From NCBI GenBank assembly GCA_036500145.1, contig DASYCO010000035.1, forward strand, positions 1 to 24,204: a stretch of 24,204 nucleotides of DNA. The letters are read 5' to 3'. The position numbers were made by a program, and so were the translations under genes. This document shows, in pieces, positions 15,488 to 21,442 of this stretch; within the stretch, counting starts at the first letter, position 1, and every line of letters begins with the position of its first letter. Source of the DNA: CAMAVH01 sp036500145. Lineage in GTDB: Bacteria > Pseudomonadota > Alphaproteobacteria > SMXQ01. The notes below the pieces were generated by a model. The model searched no databases. It was not told the origin of the DNA and saw nothing but the letters and a program-made list of their open reading frames with translations.

Positions 15488-15976
15488 TTAACGCTTCGAG
15501 AACTGGTGGCTGCGGCGCGCTTTGTGGCGGCCGTACTTCTTACGCTCGACGACGCGCGGATCGCGGGTCAGCAGGCCGGCAGCCTTCAGAGCCTTGCGCA
15601 GCGCGGGTTCGTAGTAGGTGAGCGCCTTGGAGATGCCGTGACGCACCGCGCCGGCCTGGCCCGACAGGCCGCCGCCGACGACCGTCGCGACGACGTCGTA
15701 CTGTTCCTTGCGGCCCGACACGTCGAACGCCTGGTCGATGATCAGGCGCAGCACGGGGCGCGCGAAGTAGGTCAGCCAGTCGCGGCCGTTGATGGTGATC
15801 TTGCCCTTGCCCGGCTTGATCCACACGCGCGCGATGGCGTTCTTGCGCTTGCCGGTCGCGTAGGCGCGGCCCTGCTTGTCGATGGTCGGCTCCGGCAGAG
15901 CGGCCGGGGTCGCCTCGGGCGCGGCCGTGCCGCCCTTGAGGTCGGCCAGGCTGTCGAGGGTCTGGATGTCCGCCAT
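15488..15976 (-). CDS. rpsI: 30S ribosomal protein S9
   Basis: Small-subunit ribosomal protein of 162 residues. The N-terminal ~33 residues (to about PEPTIDKQG) are an acidic/Ala-rich extension often seen in alphaproteobacterial S9. The conserved body begins at YATGKRKNAIARVWIKPGKG. The C-terminus KKYGRHKARRSHQFSKR ends in the Lys-Arg tail that reaches the P-site tRNA. It starts two bases after the rplM stop, with a GAGGAG ribosome-binding site inside the rplM 3' end, so it is in one operon with rplM. Confidence 0.98.
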   Translation of the reverse strand: MADIQTLDSLADLKGGTAAPEATPAALPEPTIDKQGRAYATGKRKNAIARVWIKPGKGKITINGRDWLTYFARPVLRLIIDQAFDVSGRKEQYDVVATVVGGGLSGQAGAVRHGISKALTYYEPALRKALKAAGLLTRDPRVVERKKYGRHKARRSHQFSKR

Positions 15977-15978
15977 GA

Positions 15979-16443
15979 TTAGGCGCTCCTCTTGTTCTTC
16001 GAATTCATCGCGGCGACGTCGAGAACCTCGGGGTTCTGCGCTTCGTGCGGATGAGCCGGGCCGGCGTAGATGCGCAGGTTGCGCATCAGCTGGCGGCCGA
16101 GGTTGTTGCGGGTCAGCATGCGCTCGACGGCCTTCTCGACCGCGCGCTCAGGATGCGCGCCGCCCAGGATCTTGCCCATCGTGCGGCCCTTGATGCCGCC
16201 GGGATTGTTCGTGTGCCAGTAGAAGACCTTCTGCTCCAGCTTGCGGCCGGTCAGAGCGACCTTCTCGGCATTGATGACGATGATGTTGTCGCCGGTGTCC
16301 ACGTGCGGCGTGAAGGTCGGGCGATGCTTGCCGCGCAGGCGCATGGCAATGACCGTCGCGAGACGGCCGAGCACGAGCCCTTCAGCGTCGATCAGCACCC
16401 ACTTCTTGACCACGTCGGCAGGACGGGCGGAATAGGTCTTCAT
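15979..16443 (-). CDS. rplM: 50S ribosomal protein L13
   Basis: Large-subunit ribosomal protein of 154 residues. Family segments seen are KTYSARPADVVKKWVLIDAEGLVLGRLAT at the N-terminus, GDNIIVINAEKVALTGRK in the middle and MLTRNNLGRQLMRNLRIYAGPAHPHEAQNP near the end. The ATG at 16443 has an AGG about eight bases upstream. It is the first gene of the rplM-rpsI pair. The leader between 16444 and the palindrome at 16600 is about 155 nt and contains a 7-bp hairpin. In E. coli L13 represses its own operon; whether that holds here is not shown. Confidence 0.98.
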   Translation of the reverse strand: MKTYSARPADVVKKWVLIDAEGLVLGRLATVIAMRLRGKHRPTFTPHVDTGDNIIVINAEKVALTGRKLEQKVFYWHTNNPGGIKGRTMGKILGGAHPERAVEKAVERMLTRNNLGRQLMRNLRIYAGPAHPHEAQNPEVLDVAAMNSKNKRSA

Positions 16444-16526
16444 GATGTCTACCTAGTAGGGGTGAGGCCCCTTGGATTACGGAGGCCCAACCGCGAAAAC
16501 GATCGAAGCGGTCGCTGAACCAGCGC

Positions 16527-16547
16527 CCGCCTCGGCGAAGGAGGCGG
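16527..16547 (-). promoter_or_regulatory. Hairpin in the rplM leader
   Basis: CCGCCTC at 16527-16533 pairs perfectly with GAGGCGG at 16541-16547 around a 7-nt loop. In the minus-strand transcript this sits 84 nt or more before the rplM start. There is no U-run after it, so it is not a terminator. It could be part of an L13 autoregulatory leader, but GC-rich DNA makes such stems common. Confidence 0.25.
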
Positions 16548-16599
16548 AATATGCCGACGGACCCGCGCCGCGTCAAGGATTTCCAGGGTTTTTCGGTGG

Positions 16600-16615
16600 C
16601 GGTATTATAATACCG
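16600..16615. promoter_or_regulatory. 16-bp palindrome with -10-like hexamers on both strands (rplM/metY)
   Basis: CGGTATTATAATACCG is a perfect palindrome in the 266-bp divergent region between rplM and metY. It contains TATAAT at 16606-16611 on plus and, by symmetry, TATAAT on minus (16609-16604). It may hold overlapping divergent -10 boxes, an operator, or both. No good TTGACA-like -35 lies 16-18 bp away on either side, so promoter assignment is weak. The rest of 16444-16709 shows no gene. Confidence 0.45.
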
Positions 16616-16709
16616 TCTTTTCCAGCCCCGTGGTGGAGCCCTGCCCGCCTATGATCGGCGGCCATCCTATGATACCGAAAGGGCCAGACGCAGTCCCCCT
16701 GGAGTTCCG

Positions 16710-17990
16710 ATGGCCGATCCCTTCGCCGACAAAGGCTTCGAAACCCGCGCCGTCCATGCCGGCGGCGGGCCGGACGAGGCCACCGGCGCCCGGGCGGTGC
16801 CGATCTACCAGACGACCTCCTTCGTCTTCGATTCGGCCGACCAGGCGGCGAAGCTGTTCAATCTGGAAGAGTTCGGCCACATCTATTCCCGGCTGACCAA
16901 CCCGACGGTCGCCGCCCTGGAAAAGCGCCTGGCGAGCCTGGAGGCCGGCGTCGGCGCCACGGCGGCCGCCTCGGGCCATGCCGCCCAGTTCCTCGCCCTG
17001 CTGCCCCTGCTGAAGAGCGGCGACAGCTTCCTGGCCTCCAAGGCGCTCTACGGCGGCTCCCTCACCCAGTTCGGCCAGTCCTTCGCCCGGCTCGGCTGGA
17101 ACGCCATCTTCGTCGATCCCGCCGATCCGGAGAACTTCCGCCGGGCGCTGACGCCGAGCTGCCGCGCCGTCTTCGTCGAGAACCTCGCCAACCCCGGCGG
17201 CATCGTCGTCGACATCGAGGCGGTCGCGAAGATCGCCCACGAGGCGGGCCTCCCGCTGATCGTCGACAACACCCTCGCCTCGCCCTACCTTTGCCGGCCC
17301 GGCGAATGGGGCGCCGACCTCGTCGTGCATTCGACCACCAAGTTCCTCGGCGGCCACGGCAACTCGGTCGGCGGCGCGGTGGTCGACACCGGCCGCTTCG
17401 ACTGGTCGCGCGTGCCGGCGCTCGCCGATCCCTCGCCCGCCTATCACGACATGCGCTTCGTCGAATCCTTCGGCAAGCTCGCTTTCACGGTCTACGGCCA
17501 CGCGGTGGGCCTGCGCGACTTCGGCGCCGCGCTGTCGCCCTTCAACGCCTTCCTGACGCTGACCGGCATCGAGACCCTGGCGCTGCGCATGGCGCGCCAC
17601 TGCGAGAACGCGCTCGCCGTCGCGCGCCATCTCGAATCGCATTCGAAGGTCGCTTGGGTGTCCTACGCCGGACTGCCGAGCAGCCCGCATCACGCGCTGG
17701 CGAAGAAGTACCTGCCGCGAGGCGCCGGCGCGGTCTTCACCTTTGGATTGAAGGGTGGCTACGAGGCCGGCATCCGGCTGGTCGAAGCCTGCAAGCTGTT
17801 CTCGCATCTCGCCAACATCGGCGACACGCGCAGCCTGGTGATCCACCCCGCTTCGACGACGCACCGGCAACTGTCGGACGCGGCCCGCGCCGCCGCCGGC
17901 GCCGGGCCGGACGTCGTCCGCCTCTCGGTCGGCATCGAGAGCGTCGCGGACATCATCGCCGACCTCGACCAGGCGCTGGCGAAGGCCTGA
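16710..17990 (+). CDS. metY: O-acetylhomoserine sulfhydrylase (MetY-type)
   Basis: PLP enzyme of the Cys/Met metabolism family that makes homocysteine from O-acetylhomoserine (or a related ester) and sulfide. The 426-residue product matches MetY length rather than the ~390-400 of O-succinylhomoserine-specific MetZ. Motifs include ETRAVHAGGGPDEATGARAVPIYQTTSF (11-38), EEFGHIYSRLTNPTVAALEKR (53-73) and the PLP lysine Lys211 in HSTTKFLGGHGNS. The C-terminal region has SHLANIGDTRSLVIHPASTTH. The start has GGAG seven bases upstream. It would consume the sulfide made after the sulfate operon's steps and the homoserine made by Hom. No SAM-II riboswitch consensus was seen upstream. The substrate ester is inferred only. 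Confidence 0.92.
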   Translation: MADPFADKGFETRAVHAGGGPDEATGARAVPIYQTTSFVFDSADQAAKLFNLEEFGHIYSRLTNPTVAALEKRLASLEAGVGATAAASGHAAQFLALLPLLKSGDSFLASKALYGGSLTQFGQSFARLGWNAIFVDPADPENFRRALTPSCRAVFVENLANPGGIVVDIEAVAKIAHEAGLPLIVDNTLASPYLCRPGEWGADLVVHSTTKFLGGHGNSVGGAVVDTGRFDWSRVPALADPSPAYHDMRFVESFGKLAFTVYGHAVGLRDFGAALSPFNAFLTLTGIETLALRMARHCENALAVARHLESHSKVAWVSYAGLPSSPHHALAKKYLPRGAGAVFTFGLKGGYEAGIRLVEACKLFSHLANIGDTRSLVIHPASTTHRQLSDAARAAAGAGPDVVRLSVGIESVADIIADLDQALAKA

Positions 17991-18000
17991 ACGCGTTCAG
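17987..18000. repeat. Perfect palindrome carrying both convergent stop codons
   Basis: CTGAACGCGTTCAG (14 bp, perfect) contains the metY stop TGA at 17988-17990 and, in mirror position, the stop of the convergent VOC gene at 17999-17997. The two genes are separated by only six bases, with no room for a conventional terminator. The stem is short, and the symmetry may be incidental. Confidence 0.6.
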
Positions 18001-18476
18001 CCTCCGGCGTAGGCCTTGTGCAGCGCCGCGACGTCGATCTTCACCATTCCCATCATGGCTTCCATCACGCGCTGCGCTTTGGCCTTGTCCGGATCTGCCA
18101 GCATGCGCGGCAAATCCTCGGGCACGATCTGCCAAGGCACGCCGAATTTGTCATTGATCCAACTGCACTGCACTTCAGTCCCGCCGTCCTTCAGAATTTT
18201 CGACCAGAGCCGATCGACTTCCGCCTGATCCTTGCAGCTGACGGAGAAAGACACGCTATTGTTGTATTCGAGCTTCGATCCAGCGTTGAGCGCCTGAAAG
18301 CTCTGGCCGGCGAGAAGGAAATCAACGATCAGCACCGCGCCCTCCTTGCCGCCCGGATAGTCCATCGGGCTCCTCTGCACATGGACGATCTTCGAATCGG
18401 GCAGCAGCGAGACGTAATAGTTCGCGGCCTCCTCCGCCTCGTCGGCGAACCAGAGACACGGCGTGATCTTGTTCAT
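17997..18476 (-). CDS. PhnB-like VOC family protein
   Basis: 159-residue member of the vicinal-oxygen-chelate (glyoxalase/bleomycin-resistance) superfamily, PhnB-like subgroup. The start MNKITPCLWFADEAEEAANYYVSLLPDSKI is typical. Two beta-alpha-beta-beta-beta modules follow, the second with VSFSVSCKDQAEVDRLWSKI and FGVPWQIVPEDLPRML. Proteins of this group are often annotated as 3-demethylubiquinone-9 methyltransferase-like without proof; the true activity is unknown. The ATG at 18476 is preferred over 18488 because GGAG lies six bases before it. It sits 22 bp after the DUF899 gene on the same strand, so the two probably form an operon. It converges on metY. Confidence 0.85.
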   Translation of the reverse strand: MNKITPCLWFADEAEEAANYYVSLLPDSKIVHVQRSPMDYPGGKEGAVLIVDFLLAGQSFQALNAGSKLEYNNSVSFSVSCKDQAEVDRLWSKILKDGGTEVQCSWINDKFGVPWQIVPEDLPRMLADPDKAKAQRVMEAMMGMVKIDVAALHKAYAGG

Positions 18477-18498
18477 CGGTCGCTCCATATGTCGGCTT

Positions 18499-19208
18499 TT
18501 ATTTCGGATAGTTCAGCGAAGGATACCATTTCGGCGCGCGGCCTTCCGGCGTCGAATCCAGAATGGTCCAGAGCGGCATGAGGTCCGGCGCGCCGCGCGG
18601 GTCCTGTCCCGGATCAGCCGATTCAAAGCCCATCTCGCCGCTCCAGAAATGGCGGATCTTGCCGTCGCGGCGCGTGAAGACGGTCAGCCCCGCCATGTCG
18701 CTGCCGTCTGGCGCACCGCGTAGAAGTCGCGGCTGAAGGCGTCGTTGATATCCGAGTAGAGCTTGAGGTTGCGCCAGCCGCGCTCCCTCTTGAAGGCGAC
18801 CAGCCGCGCGATCGGCGAGCGCGCGACGACCGCGAGCGCGATCTGCTGCTCGACGTCCTGCGCTTCGCCATCCCACGCGCTCAGCAAGGACGTGCACATG
18901 GGGCAGGCCTTCTCGCGCTGCGGGCCGTACATGAAGCTGTAGACCGCCAGCGTCTGCTTGTCGCCGAACAGGTCGGCCAGGCTCGCCGGGCCCTGCTCGC
19001 CCTCGAAGCGATAGTCGGCCGTCACCTCGCCGCCAGTCGGCAGCGCGCGGCGCTGTTCCGCCACCCGCTCGATGTGGCGGCGCAGCTCGATCTCTTCGGC
19101 GAGCAAGGCCGTGCGCGCCTTGCGGTATTCGGCGCTCTCGTTCGGGAAATGCAGCGGGTTGCGTTTCGCGAGTTCGCTTGCCGGCGCGAGGCCGTCCTGC
19201 GCTGTCAT
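18499..19208 (-). pseudogene. DUF899 thioredoxin-like protein, interrupted by a frameshift
   Basis: The N-terminal ~165 codons read from the ATG at 19208, with GGAGAG upstream. They show a DUF899 protein: ASELAKRNPLHFPNESAEYRKAR, then LADLFGDKQTLAVYSFMYGP and a CPMCTSLLSAWDG thioredoxin-like cysteine motif. Homology continues to FSRDFY near 18721, where this frame goes out of register and stops at 18684. The missing C-terminus (DGSDMAGLTVFTRRDGKIRHFW ... WYPSLNYPK) is intact in the next frame, ending at 18499. A one-base loss near 18711-18713, or a two-base CG gain at 18717-18720, explains the shift. Restored, the product would be about 235 residues, the family's normal length. It is a recent pseudogene, a sequencing error or, less likely, a programmed shift. 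Biochemical function is unknown. Confidence 0.8.
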
Positions 19209-19273
19209 CGTTCTCTCCACAGACTGCTCTTCTGAAGTTCGCAGGCCAAACGCCTCGCGTCCCGCCCAGTTCC

Positions 19274-19615
19274 CTAGCGGACGGTTTCCGCCCGCACCCA
19301 GTCGAGGTAGGGCGGATTGCCCCCGTCGATCCGCCAGGCGACGACGCAAGGCAGGTCGTAGCTATGCAGGTCGCGCAGGCGCGCGGTCAGCGCCTCGATC
19401 AGCTCGGCGCGCGTCTTGAGGATGAGGATGGCCTCCGCCTCCTCCTGCAGCTTGTCGCCCCAGCGGTAGATCGAGGTCGCGCCCTCGAAGACGTTGGCGC
19501 AGGCCGCCAGGCGTTCCTCGACCAGCGCGCGGCCGAGCGTCAGGGCCTCGGCGCGGGATGAAGCCGTGACGTAAGCCATCATGATGGCCGCCTCGCGGTT
19601 TTCCGGCTCTGACAT
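19274..19615 (-). CDS. cutA: CutA-type divalent-cation tolerance protein
   Basis: 113-residue small trimeric cytosolic protein of the CutA1 family, linked in E. coli to copper/divalent-cation tolerance but of uncertain molecular role. Recognised by MMAYVTASSRAEALTLGRALVEERLAACANVFEGATSIYRWGDKLQEEAEAILILKTRAELI, and by the closing PCVVAWRIDGGNPPYLDWV. The ATG at 19615 has GGAAGGA upstream. It lies 65 bp before the DUF899 gene on the same strand, with no terminator between, so the three genes cutA-DUF899-VOC may be co-transcribed. It is divergent from the 95-residue gene at 19753. Confidence 0.93.
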   Translation of the reverse strand: MSEPENREAAIMMAYVTASSRAEALTLGRALVEERLAACANVFEGATSIYRWGDKLQEEAEAILILKTRAELIEALTARLRDLHSYDLPCVVAWRIDGGNPPYLDWVRAETVR

Positions 19616-19752
19616 CTCAACATCCTTCCAAAGGAGAAGGGAAATTAGCCAGTCGGAAAGGTTTGACGGGCAGAATTTCCAATGAAGCGCTGGCGCTCGG
19701 GCCTGAATCTCAAATAAACTGGCTTGGTCGTCGTCGTGCGACAAGGGGAAGA

Positions 19753-20040
19753 ATGATGACTGCCAACGAATCGGCCGAACGCAGCGACCTGCATACGGGC
19801 CATCCGCATCGCCCGAGCCTGACGCAACGCGCCTGGCTGGTGCGCGGCATCGACCAGCCCGGCGGCAAGCTCCCCCTGTTCGACCGCGACGGCCAGCGCG
19901 TCGACGTGCAGACCGTGCGCAGCTGCCTGCAGGCCGGCTGGGCCGAACCCTGGTTCCGCAATCCGCTGAAGCCCGACTGGCTCGTCTGCAAGCTGACCGA
20001 GACGGGCCGCAAGGCGCTCGCCGACAACGACGAGGCCTGA
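19753..20040 (+). CDS. Unrecognised 95-residue protein
   Basis: I do not recognise this gene. An AGGGGAAG ribosome-binding site precedes two consecutive ATG codons (19753 and 19756), and codon use looks like the neighbours, which supports a real gene. The N-terminal half is polar (ESAERSDLHTGHPHRPSLTQRAWLVRGI). A short LPLFDRDGQRVDVQTVRSCLQAGWAEPW segment follows, then LVCKLTETGRKALADNDEA. The last part resembles the wing-strand end of winged-helix proteins, and the middle could be a recognition helix. That would make it a small DNA-binding protein, but the similarity is weak. It is divergent from cutA across 137 bp. Confidence 0.7.
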   Translation: MMTANESAERSDLHTGHPHRPSLTQRAWLVRGIDQPGGKLPLFDRDGQRVDVQTVRSCLQAGWAEPWFRNPLKPDWLVCKLTETGRKALADNDEA

Positions 20041-20082
20041 CGCCTCCGCGTGTCCGCTGCCGTTTCGCAAGCCGGCATCCGC

Positions 20083-20112
20083 ATCGCATCTGTCCATATC
20101 GCATTTGTCCAT
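20083..20112 (+). repeat. Tandem 15-bp repeat
   Basis: ATCGCATCTGTCCAT at 20083-20097 is followed directly by ATCGCATTTGTCCAT at 20098-20112, with one difference. It lies in the 209-bp gap (20041-20249) upstream of the ornithine-cyclodeaminase-family gene. It may be a pair of operator half-sites or a simple duplication. The rest of the gap shows GCGCG/CGCGC arms near 20141-20156 but no gene. Confidence 0.55.
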
Positions 20113-20249
20113 CCCGGCCGCGCCGTGTAGAACGGAAGCGCGCGCAACGTCGCGCCTGCCACCTTCTCGCCTATCGCAGCTTGCAAAATTGCGTCGCGCG
20201 TTTCGCCTCTCGCTCAGACAGGCCGTCTCCGCGCCATAGGGAGTCCACC

Positions 20250-21386
20250 ATGCTCATCATCGGCAACGACCTCGTCTCCGAAATCCTCGCCATGCCCGAC
20301 GTGCTGCGCGTGCAGGAAGAGGCCTTCCGCAAGCTGCCGACGGGCGGCTCCATCCACCGGCCGCGCATCGACATGTACTTCCCCTGCGACCGGCCCGACG
20401 GCTACTTCCGCTGGGGCACCATGGAAGGCGCCAACGACGGCTTCTTCGCCATCCGCATGAAGTCCGACATCATCACCTGGCCCAAGACCGAGGACGGCGG
20501 CTGGACCGAGGACAAGTACTGCCGCGAGCCCGGCACCTACTGCGGCCTCATCATGCTGATGTCGACGCGCAACGGCGAGCCCCTCGCCTTCATCAACGAC
20601 GGCGTGCTGCAGCACATGCGCGTCGGCGGTGGCGCCGGCATCGGCGTGAAGTACCTGTCGCGCGAAGACAGCCACACGGTCGGCATGCTCGGCTCCGGCG
20701 GCATGGCCCGCACCTTCCTCGAAGCCTTCCGCTGCGTGCGCGACATCAGGAAGGTGAAGGTCTACAGCCCGACGGCGAAGAACCGCGAGGCCTACGCCGA
20801 GGAGATGTCGCGCAAGCACGGCATCGAAGTGGTCGCCGTCGACAGCGCGCGCGAGGCCGTGCGCGGCGTCGACATTCTGTCGAGCTGCACCGACAGCATG
20901 TCGCCGGTCTACGACGCCGACTGGATCGAGAAAGGCATGCACATCACCAATCTCGGGCGGCGCGAGATGCCCGACACGGTGATGGACAAGATCGACCTGG
21001 TGGTGCGCCAGGGCACCGCCGGCCTGCAGATGAAGCAGACCGAGCGCTTCCAGGCCGAGCGCGGCCTGTCACCCGCCGCCTACATCGGCGGCACGGTCGA
21101 GGAGATGAAGCGCATTCCCGAGAAGAACCCGCAGCCCGGCTTCGGCGGCGACAGCCCCGAATTCACCGACCGCGGCAAAGGCGGCGACAAGCCGGACTTC
21201 GCCGACCTCGTCAGCGGCAAGAGCAAGGGGCGCATCAGCCGCGACCAGGTCACCTTCTACCGCAACGTCGGCAACCAGGGCCTGCAGTTCTCCGCCGTCG
21301 GCGGCTGGATCTACCAGCAGGCGGTGAAGCTGAAGAAGGGCCGCGAGATCCCGACCGACTGGTTCCTGCAGGACATCCGGGATTGA
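20250..21386 (+). CDS. Ornithine cyclodeaminase / mu-crystallin family protein
   Basis: 378-residue NAD(P)-dependent protein of the ornithine cyclodeaminase fold. The N-terminal substrate domain includes RVQEEAFRKLPTGGSIHRPRIDMYFP. A Rossmann fold follows, with HTVGMLGSGGMARTFLEAF (about 142-160) and KVYSPTAKNREAYAEEM. It is longer than typical members (320-350), with a charged insertion near the C-terminus (about 300-345). Where bacterial ornithine cyclodeaminase has its catalytic aspartate after a glycine-rich turn, this protein reads NLGRREMPDTVMDKIDL, so ornithine is probably not the substrate. Alternatives include imine reductases or amino-acid dehydrogenases of the family. The start has GGGAG seven bases before the ATG. 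It ends before a hairpin shared with the convergent fibre gene. Confidence 0.88.
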   Translation: MLIIGNDLVSEILAMPDVLRVQEEAFRKLPTGGSIHRPRIDMYFPCDRPDGYFRWGTMEGANDGFFAIRMKSDIITWPKTEDGGWTEDKYCREPGTYCGLIMLMSTRNGEPLAFINDGVLQHMRVGGGAGIGVKYLSREDSHTVGMLGSGGMARTFLEAFRCVRDIRKVKVYSPTAKNREAYAEEMSRKHGIEVVAVDSAREAVRGVDILSSCTDSMSPVYDADWIEKGMHITNLGRREMPDTVMDKIDLVVRQGTAGLQMKQTERFQAERGLSPAAYIGGTVEEMKRIPEKNPQPGFGGDSPEFTDRGKGGDKPDFADLVSGKSKGRISRDQVTFYRNVGNQGLQFSAVGGWIYQQAVKLKKGREIPTDWFLQDIRD

Positions 21387-21391
21387 CAGAG

Positions 21392-21421
21392 AAAACGCCG
21401 GCCCGTTAATGCGGGCCGGCG
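21392..21421 (-). terminator. Terminator between the convergent cyclodeaminase-family and fibre genes
   Basis: A perfect 10-bp GC-rich stem (CGCCGGCCCG at 21396-21405 with CGGGCCGGCG at 21412-21421) closes a 6-nt loop. In the minus direction it is followed by TTTTCTCTG, so it best terminates the fibre gene that ends at 21443. In the plus direction the U-run is missing, but the stem may still stop transcription from the upstream gene. Confidence 0.85.
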
Positions 21422-21442
21422 CGTCTATGTCGGATAGTTGAC

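Noticed and set aside
16616..16709. Possible SAM-II riboswitch before metY
   Set aside because: SAM-II elements often precede methionine genes in alphaproteobacteria, but the conserved core and pseudoknot pairing are not visible here.
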